Below, in pieces: positions 51,637-60,967 of a stretch of DNA of 64,000 nt; position 1 is the first letter of the stretch; every line of letters begins with the position of its first letter. Both the position numbers and the translations under genes were made by a program. The stretch is taken from positions 1,250,001 through 1,314,000 of the forward strand of contig NZ_CP034015.1 of assembly GCF_003855395.1 (NCBI RefSeq). The letters run 5' to 3'. The notes under the pieces were generated by a model. The model was given only the letters and a program-made list of their open reading frames with translations. It made no database searches and was not told the origin of the DNA. This DNA comes from Shewanella livingstonensis. GTDB lineage: Bacteria > Pseudomonadota > Gammaproteobacteria > Enterobacterales > Shewanellaceae.

Positions 51637-52794
51637 ATGTTTAAGTATCTTAAGTTTATGTCGTTTCACCTTATGGCACTGATCGCCATTGCCAGTATTA
51701 CCCTAGGTGAGTCGTACATCAGTATGGGGTTTGCCATTTGGGTGGCCGTGTACTTAGGTGGCGATATGTTGTTGGGTGACGATGTGTGCACACCAAACTA
51801 TCGATTTCCGACTTTATTGACGTGGCAGTTATGGTTGGCATTGCCTTTAACCGTGATATTGGTGTTTGTGTGTTGCTGGCAGTTTGCCAGTCAAGATATC
51901 GGGCAATATGGTGCATGGGTAAACAGTTTAACGGGCTATGATGCCTTGCAAGCGCGTCAAAACACGAGTGTACTTCAATATGGGGTGATGGTGGTTTACT
52001 TAGGCTTAGTGGTTGGCGTAATGGCAACCATTACTGGCCATGAACTAACGCATCGCACTTGGGAGCCAGTGTCATTATTGATTGGACGCTGGTTATTGGC
52101 ATTTAGCTTTGATGCTAACTTTGCCATTGAACATGTATATGGCCACCATAAATACGTTAGTACCTTGAACGATCCTGCTACCGCCCCTCGTGGTCGTGGT
52201 GTTTATGCCCATATTATTATTTCGACCATTAAGGGCAATATTAGTGCGTGGCACATTGAGCAGCAAAGGCTCGTGCGTAAACAGCTTGCGGTGTGGAGTT
52301 GGCACAATAAAGCATTACGAGGCTACGCCATGAGCTTAGTGATTATGATGTGGGTATTTTGGCTTGCGGGTTGGCAGGGCTTAAGCTTTTTTGTATTAAT
52401 GGCGTTATGGGCTAAAGCGACCTTAGAGATAGTCAATTACATGGAGCATTATGGTTTGGTTCGCGAACTTAATTCGCCAGTAAAACCCCATCATTCCTGG
52501 AATACCAATAAGCGGGTAAGCTCGTGGGCCATGTTTAACTTAACCCGACATTCACATCATCACGCCCAAGGGCAGTTGCCTTATCATCAGTTATCGCCTT
52601 ATCCCGATGCACCGCAAATGATTGGCGGTTACCTTAGCACCTTTGTATTAACTCTTATTCCGCCTTTGTGGCATCGACTTATGCTGCCTAAATTACAACA
52701 TTGGGATGCACATTTTGCCACGCCAGCTGAATATAATATGGCCCAGCAAGCTAATCAACAAAGTGGCATAGTCGCTTATCAAGCGTGTTGTTAA
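51637..52794 (+). CDS. AlkB-like membrane alkane/fatty-acyl hydroxylase
   Basis: 385-aa integral-membrane di-iron hydroxylase of the AlkB/xylene monooxygenase family, using O2 and ferredoxin electrons to hydroxylate a terminal methyl group. The three histidine boxes are present: HELTHRTW, EHVYGHHKYV and RHSHHHAQG, together with the AlkB motif NYMEHYGLVRE. Four to six membrane helices. ATG 51637 with GAGGAG upstream is preferred over 51610, which would overlap the ferredoxin gene. Substrate (alkane, aromatic methyl or fatty acid) is not certain. Confidence 0.92.
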   Translation: MFKYLKFMSFHLMALIAIASITLGESYISMGFAIWVAVYLGGDMLLGDDVCTPNYRFPTLLTWQLWLALPLTVILVFVCCWQFASQDIGQYGAWVNSLTGYDALQARQNTSVLQYGVMVVYLGLVVGVMATITGHELTHRTWEPVSLLIGRWLLAFSFDANFAIEHVYGHHKYVSTLNDPATAPRGRGVYAHIIISTIKGNISAWHIEQQRLVRKQLAVWSWHNKALRGYAMSLVIMMWVFWLAGWQGLSFFVLMALWAKATLEIVNYMEHYGLVRELNSPVKPHHSWNTNKRVSSWAMFNLTRHSHHHAQGQLPYHQLSPYPDAPQMIGGYLSTFVLTLIPPLWHRLMLPKLQHWDAHFATPAEYNMAQQANQQSGIVAYQACC

Positions 52795-52819
52795 CCCTTT
52801 GATTGTTTGATGATTGTTT

Positions 52820-52843
52820 AGTAGCTAATAGATATTAGCTACT
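52820..52843. repeat. Palindrome at alkB/GGDEF junction
   Basis: Perfect palindrome AGTAGCTAATA/GATATTAGCTACT overlapping the stop of the GGDEF gene, between convergent genes. Lacks a T tract, so it is not a canonical intrinsic terminator but could help stop transcription. Confidence 0.5.
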
Positions 52844-53944
52844 CATATTAATGCGGTTACGGCCTGTTGATTTTGCGCGGTAAAGTGCTGTGTCTGCTGC
52901 GCAAACCAGTGCGGTTGGCGTGCGGTATTGGCCACTGCGTTCACAGGCTATACCTTGGCTAACACTGATTTTGGTTTGTGCAGGTAACCCTATATCGGTA
53001 AAGCTTAACTGGTTAATACGACGTTGAATATTTTTGGCAATGTATTCTGCTGTTAACGGATTACTGTTGGGCAAAATGACCACAAACTCTTCACCACCAT
53101 AACGGGCAGCCATCGCATTGTTAGACGGGAGCACCTCTGCCAGTACTTGAGCAATTTTTTGCAAACATTTATCACCGTTAACATGACCATACTGGTCATT
53201 AAACATTTTAAAATAATCGACATCGATAATGATTAAACACAGCGGTTGGTCGTGGTTAATACTGTCGTTCCAGTTGGTTTGCAGGGCATCATCAAAAGCG
53301 TGACGGTTGGCAAGGCCGGTTAATTTGTCTGTATGGGCTAAGTGGCGCAGTTTGTTGTACTCGGCTTTATGCGTAGTGAGATTATGCATGATGCCTATAA
53401 ATAACGGCTCAGATCCTATCTGCATCGACGGTAAACATGACAATGATAAGTCTGCTTCGAGTAACGTGCTGTCGGCGCGATTAATAATAATTTCTTTAGG
53501 ACCATGATTAAACTGAGTCACTTTATTGGCCTCATCGCTGGCACTATTCCACAAAGAAAATAAAGATTGATACTCATCTTTAAAAGGGCTTTGTAGATAA
53601 TCGGTCCAGGTTTGGCCAATTAACATTTCATTCGGGGCACCAAATAATTTAGCCGCCAATGGGTTAATCATTTCAATAACACCGGCGGAATTAATCACAA
53701 AAATGGCTTCAGAAATGGCCCCAATTACATTGAGCAAGGTGGTAATTTGCACGTTTTCTGCCGCCGTCATTTGACCATTATTATCGGCAGTGGCCATATT
53801 TTCTAACATGGTATTTTCGTGGATTTGGACGTTATTTAAAATTTGTTTTTTTGTCCCGCCAGGAAATTTAGCGAATGAGTTTGTTAATTTAGTCACACGA
53901 GAAATCGTGTTATTGAGTTCAGTTAATTTATCATTGGTAAACAT
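52835..53944 (-). CDS. PAS-GGDEF diguanylate cyclase
   Basis: 369-aa cytosolic c-di-GMP synthase. N-terminal 65 residues may form a coiled coil; a PAS domain follows (about 70-190, VIGAISEAIFVINSAGVIEMINPLAAKLFG) and a GGDEF domain (about 200-369) with RYGGEEF. There is no RxxD motif before GGEEF (LPSNNAMAARY instead), so I-site feedback is probably absent. ATG with GGGA upstream. Convergent with alkB. Confidence 0.92.
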   Translation of the reverse strand: MFTNDKLTELNNTISRVTKLTNSFAKFPGGTKKQILNNVQIHENTMLENMATADNNGQMTAAENVQITTLLNVIGAISEAIFVINSAGVIEMINPLAAKLFGAPNEMLIGQTWTDYLQSPFKDEYQSLFSLWNSASDEANKVTQFNHGPKEIIINRADSTLLEADLSLSCLPSMQIGSEPLFIGIMHNLTTHKAEYNKLRHLAHTDKLTGLANRHAFDDALQTNWNDSINHDQPLCLIIIDVDYFKMFNDQYGHVNGDKCLQKIAQVLAEVLPSNNAMAARYGGEEFVVILPNSNPLTAEYIAKNIQRRINQLSFTDIGLPAQTKISVSQGIACERSGQYRTPTALVCAADTALYRAKSTGRNRINMSS

Positions 53945-54480
53945 GGTGCATTCCCTTAAGCGTTTGGTATTGGTAACCCCTTGTTGATGTCAAACACTCT
54001 ATTAGAAATAGCGGTTTTTAACCTTTCGGTAATCTTCTTATTTTAACCTGTTGATTTATTTGTGTTTAAAGTTTCTTTTTATAGTATAAATTGGTTGTTA
54101 TTGAGTTGACGCTATTGCATGTACCTTGGATGTAAGCCGGTTTTGTTGCTGGGTTTTAGGATTTGTCTCTTTAGAATCGATAGTCTTCTTAGCCGAAACA
54201 GCCTTTTTTATGGCTATATTTGGTTGCATCGTTGACAGATAGTAAGCCGTTACTGGGAGGTAGCGAGACCGTTATTTGGCAGGCGTTTGCTCGTTGGGCT
54301 ATTGAGAAATGATTGGTTTTTGAGTTCGGTTAACGGGTAAAAGATAACTCCAACCTCAGGTGATGTTAATGGATCACACTAGCCGTTTTATCAAGGTTTA
54401 ATTATTGGTTGTTTTAATGATATTGAACAAGATAAAAGCTCAGGGCAAGCCTGAACTTTTATCTTAGGTTTATTTAATGT
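53945..54480. other. Spacer between GGDEF gene and the STAND operon end
   Basis: About 535 bases, AT-rich. A short open frame on the plus strand (about 54193-54309) has a protein-like end but no start or ribosome site. Otherwise no gene, repeat or terminator is evident; a GATAAAAGCTCAGG/CCTGAACTTTTATC inverted repeat at about 54431-54463 is a likely terminator for the minus-strand genes ending at 54481. Confidence 0.45.
54431..54463 (-). terminator. Hairpin after the small protein gene
   Basis: GATAAAAGCTCAGG (54431-54444) and CCTGAACTTTTATC (54450-54463) pair around a short loop (gcaag), a long stem with one mismatch. It lies 17 bases after the stop of the 125-aa gene. On the minus strand the tail is only weakly T-rich (TTGTTC), so a non-canonical terminator is possible. 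Confidence 0.5.
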
Positions 54481-54858
54481 TTAGTTTGGGTGATTGACGA
54501 TTTCAGGATCGGGACTGAGTACCTGCAAGGTATTGCAGCTGTTTGATAATACAAACTGAAAGCCGGTATTACCTGGTGTTTTATCTAAATCGGTTAATTG
54601 AATTAATGTGCCATCGCTGCTAATGGTAATCGCATCAATAATTTTATCAAAAGGTGTGGTGAAGGCCGCACCAACAAATTTTAGCCCTTTACCGGTTTTA
54701 TCAATTAGCTGGTAAGAAATGGTGCTGTATTGGTTAACGACGACATTGCCACATACATCTGTGCCATCCAGGTTGGTATAAGTAAATACAGGCACTTCTT
54801 TGTCGTTTAGGGTGATAGTGAGATTAAAAAACGTTGCTTGGCCTTGAGTGTTTGACAT
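54481..54858 (-). CDS. Small unassigned protein downstream of STAND regulator
   Basis: 125-aa protein (starts [15 protein letters not shown]) with a beta-rich look and no signal peptide or TM. The end [11 protein letters not shown] recalls the small DP-EP family, a weak impression that should be tested. Start ATG 54858 has GGAGA six bases upstream; the frame start at 54870 is an alternative without a ribosome site. It begins only 27 bases after the STAND gene ends on the same strand, so it is probably translated from the same message and may be its partner or target. Confidence 0.75.
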   Translation of the reverse strand: MSNTQGQATFFNLTITLNDKEVPVFTYTNLDGTDVCGNVVVNQYSTISYQLIDKTGKGLKFVGAAFTTPFDKIIDAITISSDGTLIQLTDLDKTPGNTGFQFVLSNSCNTLQVLSPDPEIVNHPN

Positions 54859-54885
54859 TATATTCTCCATACTTTGGTTTAGGGT

Positions 54886-57800
54886 TTAGGGTTTAAGTTT
54901 AGGATTAAACCTAAAATCGGTTATGGCCGATTGTTGTAACAGTTGCAATAAATCAGGGTGTTGGTCGAGTTCGCCAAGGCAATCGAGAGCTTGAGCATAA
55001 GGAATGGTAAATTGTGGGTCGTTATTTTTTTCAACAATAGTTGCTAACAGACTTTTAGATTGCCGACACAAGGTGATAACTTGTTGTGGCTGGCCGATGG
55101 AAGCCAGTAATGACGCCGCTAACATATTGCTTTGGGTTAAATTCGCCACATAAAGTGAACTTTGTTTAAACTCAGTGGTTAATTCGCTAAAAGAGGATAT
55201 TGCTAGACGCGCATAAACAAGGCTTTCTGAAAGCAGTCCTTGTGAGGCTAAATAATTTGCTGCGGCCATTTGATATTTTGCCCATAACTCATTTTTTTTG
55301 TTGGAGGTTTGTAAGTACAAATCTTCAGCAAATTTGGATGCTAATGAGTCAACACTGTAGCTCATAGTGTGTTCAATTGGTTCAAGACTAAAAGCCAACA
55401 TATTCAGATAATCATGATATTGGAGTATTTTCCAAACTTCATTTTCAGGGTCTTGTTTTAGGGCATTGGTAATAGCAATGAGACCAAGTTTTGCTTTTTC
55501 AAAGGCTTGTGAGTTATGACTTCGATAACTTAACAAAATGGCCAGTTGTTGGTAGCTACTGGATAGTCGTTCAAGTAAATAAGGCTGTTTTTCTAAAGCT
55601 TGATTGGCCAACTGCTGTTGAATTTGTTGGTGTATTTGTATCGCCGCGGTAATGTCGCCTTGGGCGGTGGCGGCGCTGGCAAGCCAAGAGCGTGCATTAG
55701 CAATATCGGCAATCAATTGGCTGTTGGTGTTATTTTTATCCCATAGTTGTAACTTGAGTAGCAATGATTGCTCAAATGCCTCACGGGCGGCGGTAAAGTG
55801 TTGCTGCTTCATGTGGATCGAGCCTAAGGAGTTGTGGGCGTACGACAATTCCATAACGGCATCGTCATCGTCTGGCGCGTATTGATACATGGCTTGGCTG
55901 TAGCTTAAGTATTGCTCCAACCAAGGCTGTGTTGCAGCCCAATCACTTTTATCGTATTCAAGCTGGCCGAGCCAAAAAGCATTGGCACCTAACGTTTTAA
56001 GTAAGTTGAGGTTTTGCGGTTGTATTTCGAGTAACGGCAGCATGCGCTGTTGGGCAGCAATTAAGGCGCTGTGGGCTTCGTCGGTATTGCCGCGCGAATA
56101 AGCCACTTCGCCCATGGCCTCTAAGGTTTGGCTGTGTTGAAACTGGGCTTCAAAGCTTAAATAGCTGGCATCGTCGGCCGAAAAGTCACTGAAATATTCT
56201 AATGCTTTATTACTGATACCATCGAGCAAGTCCATGCGGCCAATGCCGCGCATTTTGTCGGCGAATTCACCCACCATAAAACCGAGTAAGTTTTCTGCCG
56301 CAAGGCGTTTTTGTTGTGCCTGGTTTTCGGCCTCAAGGCTGCGAATGCTCATGGCAACAGCAATAACGGTTAAGGTGACCAAGGTGAGCATAGTAAAACG
56401 GCGACGCCAACGGCCGGCATTGGCTTGTTTGCTAGAGGCTTGAATGAGGGCCAATTGTTGAGGTTCTAGGGTAAACAGCGAATTGCTGATTAAGCTTTGT
56501 GCCTCCACTAAGGGTTTACCTTCAGTGAGTAAATAGGCCGCGCTTTTTGACTCAGTTAACCAACGCTGTGTTTGATTCTGTAAGCGGCTTTTAATCGCTA
56601 AGCTGTCTTTATGCTCGTTTATCCATTGGGTTGCTCGCGGCCAGCGCCTTAATAAGGCCTCGTGAGCAATACTGAAACAGGCTTTATCGTATTGCAGATG
56701 CGAGACAAACAAGCGGTTGTCGACCATGGCTTTAACGAGATTTTGTTCTGCTTCATTTTTTAATCCTTCCCAATTAGCTGCGCGGCTGGTCACTGACTTT
56801 TCGTCTTCGGATAAAGTGATTAACATCGATAGCACGTTAGGTAACGCAGTACGTTCGGCTTCATTAAACCCTGCAAGCACTTGCTCGGCATTTTTACCAA
56901 TAGCCCCTTCTAAGCCGCCAAGAGAATGATATTCAGACACTAAAAGCTGGTCATTTTCATCGCGCTTGAGGTATAGCGCCTCTAAGGTGTATTGCAACAT
57001 GGGCAGTGCATCTGGGTTGGATGCGGCGTCACTACAAAGCAGTTCATCGAGTGGCATGGCGGTATTGGGATCAACTGACCATGTGAGGTTAGCGGCATTG
57101 GCGGGTAAACGGATCATTTGCATGAGTTCGGTTCGGCTTGGTGCCGACAAATCAAAGTGTGAACCGTTGGCTTTACCTGCCATCAAGCTTGGGTGGCTGA
57201 CCACCTGGGGGTAAAAGTCATTACGACAGGCGCTAATAATCAGTACTGATCCTGATGTCGCTAATGCTTCGAGCACATCGAGAATCTCTGTGCGTTGCTG
57301 TTCGCTATAAATAGGTGATGACAACAGCACTTCTAAGCGGTCGATAAATAAACAAAATTGCGGTTGGCTATAGTGATGGCTCGTTTGGGCTGCGGTTATG
57401 GCTTGTTGGCATTGGTTGATAACGTTAGGTATATCTTGCATTAGCTGCACGGCAAGTTGTTGTGCGCTTAACTGGTTAAACACCGGAATATCGTTAATTT
57501 CCCAGTCGAGCATGGCGCCGGCAATATCAATAAGCAGGCGGTCCTGGATGACATCGGCTAAGTCCAGGCTGGCATAATCGAGTACCCCTACGCCGTTAAA
57601 GCCGCTGGCACTTTTGAGGTTAGGGATCACCCCCGCATTAATTAACGACGATTTACCCGTACCACTTGGGCCAAGCACTAAGCAAAATGCACGGCCGAAG
57701 TGAATTTGTTTAGAAATACGATTGAGTAAGGTGTCGACTTGCTCACCACGGCCAAAAAACACGTTAGCATCGTTTGCTTCAAAGGCACGTAAACCAGGAA

Positions 57801-58170
57801 AGGGCGATTGACCTTGCCAGGGCTCTGTTGTGGCTCGGGTGTGGTGCCCAATGGGGAACTCAACTTTTGCAAGGGTGCGGTAACCGCGTTTGCGGATGGT
57901 TTCAATGTAGCTGGGGTTTGATGCCTGGTCGCCCAAAGCTTTACGCAGTTGGGTTATGACTTTATGCAGTGGGTTATCGCCAATGGCAATATTGCCCCAA
58001 CATTGACGAATAATATCGTCAGGGGTGAGCACCTCTCCCTGGTGTTGGCACAGTAGTTTTAATACGTCCATGGCTTTAGGTTCGAGGGTGCGGATTATAT
58101 CACCCGACTGAATACTATTGCTTTGTGGATTGATTTGCCAATCGCCAAAAAAGAAAGTGCTATTGCTCAT
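54886..58170 (-). CDS. Winged-helix / STAND ATPase / TM / TPR regulator (CadC-like N-terminus)
   Basis: 1094-aa multidomain protein. Order: OmpR/CadC-type winged helix (about 8-105, LEPKAMDVLKLLCQHQGEVLT and RKRGYRTLAKV); linker with SPFPGLRAFEANDANVFFGR, the usual lead-in of nSTAND NTPases; P-loop GPSGTGKSS near 167-175; Walker B-like FCLFIDRLE near 272-280; further STAND and helical parts to about 585; a TM (about 591-609, TLVTLTVIAVAMS); then TPR-like helical repeats from about 650 to the end. The topology would place the DNA-binding and ATPase parts inside and the TPRs outside. Such a protein could switch transcription on sensing an outside partner. Related nSTAND proteins include anti-phage sensors, but a defence role is only a possibility. 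Start ATG with GGGTG upstream. Confidence 0.9.
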   Translation of the reverse strand: MSNSTFFFGDWQINPQSNSIQSGDIIRTLEPKAMDVLKLLCQHQGEVLTPDDIIRQCWGNIAIGDNPLHKVITQLRKALGDQASNPSYIETIRKRGYRTLAKVEFPIGHHTRATTEPWQGQSPFPGLRAFEANDANVFFGRGEQVDTLLNRISKQIHFGRAFCLVLGPSGTGKSSLINAGVIPNLKSASGFNGVGVLDYASLDLADVIQDRLLIDIAGAMLDWEINDIPVFNQLSAQQLAVQLMQDIPNVINQCQQAITAAQTSHHYSQPQFCLFIDRLEVLLSSPIYSEQQRTEILDVLEALATSGSVLIISACRNDFYPQVVSHPSLMAGKANGSHFDLSAPSRTELMQMIRLPANAANLTWSVDPNTAMPLDELLCSDAASNPDALPMLQYTLEALYLKRDENDQLLVSEYHSLGGLEGAIGKNAEQVLAGFNEAERTALPNVLSMLITLSEDEKSVTSRAANWEGLKNEAEQNLVKAMVDNRLFVSHLQYDKACFSIAHEALLRRWPRATQWINEHKDSLAIKSRLQNQTQRWLTESKSAAYLLTEGKPLVEAQSLISNSLFTLEPQQLALIQASSKQANAGRWRRRFTMLTLVTLTVIAVAMSIRSLEAENQAQQKRLAAENLLGFMVGEFADKMRGIGRMDLLDGISNKALEYFSDFSADDASYLSFEAQFQHSQTLEAMGEVAYSRGNTDEAHSALIAAQQRMLPLLEIQPQNLNLLKTLGANAFWLGQLEYDKSDWAATQPWLEQYLSYSQAMYQYAPDDDDAVMELSYAHNSLGSIHMKQQHFTAAREAFEQSLLLKLQLWDKNNTNSQLIADIANARSWLASAATAQGDITAAIQIHQQIQQQLANQALEKQPYLLERLSSSYQQLAILLSYRSHNSQAFEKAKLGLIAITNALKQDPENEVWKILQYHDYLNMLAFSLEPIEHTMSYSVDSLASKFAEDLYLQTSNKKNELWAKYQMAAANYLASQGLLSESLVYARLAISSFSELTTEFKQSSLYVANLTQSNMLAASLLASIGQPQQVITLCRQSKSLLATIVEKNNDPQFTIPYAQALDCLGELDQHPDLLQLLQQSAITDFRFNPKLKP

Positions 58171-58341
58171 GTGTCACCCAATAAATCAATCAATCCATGA
58201 TTAAGCCAGAAGTCATTATTCAATACCCCAAAACACGATGAACTCTCATTTTATTTTGTCATTACGCTAGGTATCTTTTGTTACTAAATTGTACAACAGG
58301 TTTAAATGAGTATCGATTTATATATCTAGTATGCCATCTGG

Positions 58342-59313
58342 TTAAAGCTGTTGTTCTCGTTGATGTATTTTCTCAACAATAGTGCTATTTACCGGCGTGT
58401 CTATCCCATACTTTTTGCCTAAACGAACTACTGCGCCATTAAGGTATTCTATTTCTGTTTTACGCTTGGCTTGAATATCTTCCCACATTGATGAACGTGC
58501 ATGTGGGTCGATATCGAGCATTTGCTTGGCCAATATTGTAAATAATACATTGGGTAGCGATAAAATCACCGGTAACCATTTGGGCTTAACTTTAGTGTAT
58601 TGGTGTATCGTGATATTGGCCGCCTGGCATACGCTGAGCCATTCGGTCATGGCACCAGCTAGTTGACGGCGACTGTCGCGCTGGCTGAGTTGTTGTTTAA
58701 TCGGTAGGTCGGTTATGGCATTTAATGCATTGTTTAGGTTTAACAATAGTTTACCGTAAATCACGGGTGCCATATCTTGGTGTAAGTCACAGCCAAAACC
58801 TTGAGCTTGCATTGCGGTTTGTATCGTTTGGGTATGTTCATTTTGCTGTAAGGTAAATACGCCTTCAGTGCCTTTATGAAAGCGCCCATTGGGCTGCTGT
58901 AACACATTAAATGGCGTTATGCCTTGCAGCCTGGTGCAGTGGCTAATTGACTCGTTGATGCTGTCGAAACTGCCTAAACCATTTTGCATGAACACTATGC
59001 TGCTATTGCTATTGCTGTGGGTGATGGCGATCAAAGAATCTCTGATACTGCTTACTTGATGGCATTTAAGGGTCACAAACACGACATCAAAAGGTGTATA
59101 GGCCGATGGTGCTTGTTCTATATCGGTGATCATGGCTGGTGGCATAACCGTGTGAAGAAAGCCCTGATAATCACTTAGGGTGATGCCATTGTGAGTGATT
59201 ATTTTTTGTTTAATCGCTGGGCGGCAAATAAGACTGACATCAAAGCCTGATAAACACAGCTGACCTGCTAGATAGCAGCCTGTAGAACCCGCGCCATAAA
59301 TTGCAATTCTCAT
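58342..59313 (-). CDS. Ketopantoate reductase (ApbA/PanE) family protein
   Basis: 323-aa NADPH-dependent 2-oxoacid reductase. Rossmann motif GAGSTGCYLAGQL near residue 7, then FVTLKCHQV, a FMQNGLGS turn, and the C-terminal domain with HARSSMWEDIQAKRKTEIEYLNG, where the catalytic Lys and Glu of the family lie in ...RKTEIEYLNG. Could make pantoate for CoA or act on a related 2-oxoacid; a paralogue is common. Stands alone; upstream gap has no terminator of note. Confidence 0.88.
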   Translation of the reverse strand: MRIAIYGAGSTGCYLAGQLCLSGFDVSLICRPAIKQKIITHNGITLSDYQGFLHTVMPPAMITDIEQAPSAYTPFDVVFVTLKCHQVSSIRDSLIAITHSNSNSSIVFMQNGLGSFDSINESISHCTRLQGITPFNVLQQPNGRFHKGTEGVFTLQQNEHTQTIQTAMQAQGFGCDLHQDMAPVIYGKLLLNLNNALNAITDLPIKQQLSQRDSRRQLAGAMTEWLSVCQAANITIHQYTKVKPKWLPVILSLPNVLFTILAKQMLDIDPHARSSMWEDIQAKRKTEIEYLNGAVVRLGKKYGIDTPVNSTIVEKIHQREQQL

Positions 59314-59443
59314 TGAATTATTTCTCTTTTTTATTATCGCAAGCCACGGTGACGAATGTTAACCGAAGAAATGAGTTTGTTATTGCTTGTAACATATCAG
59401 TATTTTTGGCAGTGTAGAAATTTAAAACAATAAGAGAGTCATC

Positions 59444-60748
59444 ATGAGCAACTATCACATAGCTGCACTGGCATTTAGCGCCTTAGCAGTAACGGCGCAA
59501 GTTGATGCCGCCGACATTAAAGTCATCCATGCCGGAACACTATTAACTCTAGCGGGTGAGTCACCACTCACTGAACGTACTCTGGTTATTACTGATGGGG
59601 TAATCAGTTCGATTGAGAAAGGTTATGTATCAGGGCCCAATGCGAGCGAGCAAGATACTGTTGAGGTTATCGATTTAAAAGACCGCTTTGTTATGTCAGG
59701 GTTGATGGACATGCATGTGCATTTACAGGGTGAATTAGGGCCTAAAAATGACAGTGAAGCGTTAAGAATGTCGGATGCCGATGTAGCAATGCGCAGTGCT
59801 TACTTTGCTAAAAAAACGTTATTGGCAGGCTTTACCACTGTACGCGATTTAGGCGCAAAGCCTGAGCAGATTTATGCATTACGTGACGGGATTAATAAAG
59901 GTTGGGTCGATGGTCCAAGAATTATTGCCTCTGGCGGAGTATCAGTAACCGGTGGTCATGGTGATGTTGATGGAATGAGCCCTGATTTAATGGATAGATA
60001 CACCTCTAAAACCATTTGTGACGGCCCTTATGATTGCCGTAGAGCAACGCGACGAGCAATAAAGTTTGGCGCCGATGTCATTAAAATCACCTCTACTGGC
60101 GGAGTGTTATCGGACACCAATACCGGTACCGGCCAACAAATGGATGATGATGAGTTAATTGAAGTGGTTCAAACAGCTCATGCGTTAGGGCGTAAAGTGG
60201 CTAGCCATGCCCATGCTGCTCAAGGTATTAATGCTGCGCTACGCGCCGGTGTCGACAGTATTGAACATGGCAGTTATGCCGATAAAGAAAGTATTAAGTT
60301 AATGAAGAAAAGCGGCGCTTTTTTAGTACCAACATTACTTGCCGGTGACACGGTAGTGAAAATGGCCAATGCAGCAGGTGGTGACTTTATGTCGCCTGCG
60401 ATAAAGGCAAAGGCAATTCGTGTTGGCGGCGACATGATGAAAAACTTCAGTGCAGCTTACAACGCTGGCGTAAATATCGCCTATGGTACCGACAGTGGAG
60501 TGTCGCATCATGGTGATAATGCCAAAGAAGCGGTATTGATGAGCCAAGCCGGTATGAGTAATGAGGATATTTTGAAAAGTGCCACAATTAATGCTGCTAA
60601 ATTAATCGATATGACGGATAAGCTCGGTTCGCTTGAGGTTGGTAAATATGGCGATATTATTGCGTTGTCAGCAAGTCCTTTGACGCAAATTGATACACTA
60701 TTGAATGTCCCTTTTGTGATGAAAGCTGGCGTTATATACAAACGGTAA
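59444..60748 (+). CDS. Exported amidohydrolase-family metalloenzyme
   Basis: 434-aa amidohydrolase superfamily protein with a signal peptide (cleavage near residue 22, VDAAD), thus periplasmic or secreted. The metal site has the HxH pair MDMHVHLQG near 89-97, a carboxylated Lys in VIKITSTGG near 215, and later His in ASHAHAAQG and EHGSYAD, and Asp in AYGTDSGVS. Imidazolonepropionase/prolidase-like members of this branch hydrolyse N-acyl or Xaa-Pro dipeptides; substrate unknown. Ribosome site GAGAG. Confidence 0.9.
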   Translation: MSNYHIAALAFSALAVTAQVDAADIKVIHAGTLLTLAGESPLTERTLVITDGVISSIEKGYVSGPNASEQDTVEVIDLKDRFVMSGLMDMHVHLQGELGPKNDSEALRMSDADVAMRSAYFAKKTLLAGFTTVRDLGAKPEQIYALRDGINKGWVDGPRIIASGGVSVTGGHGDVDGMSPDLMDRYTSKTICDGPYDCRRATRRAIKFGADVIKITSTGGVLSDTNTGTGQQMDDDELIEVVQTAHALGRKVASHAHAAQGINAALRAGVDSIEHGSYADKESIKLMKKSGAFLVPTLLAGDTVVKMANAAGGDFMSPAIKAKAIRVGGDMMKNFSAAYNAGVNIAYGTDSGVSHHGDNAKEAVLMSQAGMSNEDILKSATINAAKLIDMTDKLGSLEVGKYGDIIALSASPLTQIDTLLNVPFVMKAGVIYKR

Positions 60749-60967
60749 TGCTATTTTTAGTGTAATGATAAGCGGCTATTTTATTGTAATTTCAGCCGTT
60801 TGAAGATAATAGATTAATTATTTGATTTTTACTGCTGATGTTCTCATAATTGCTCGCGCTGTGTAAACAGTATGATTAACCATATGGCATTAAGCGCTGT
60901 GATTGACTCGCAGTTGTTAACATTATTAATGACATACATGGATGTAGATAGTAGCTAAGGAATGCTT

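Noticed and set aside
54193..54309. Short plus-strand frame ending ARWAIEK
   Set aside because: Protein-like at the end but no start codon with a ribosome site, and no family recognised; probably chance or an unrecognisable remnant.
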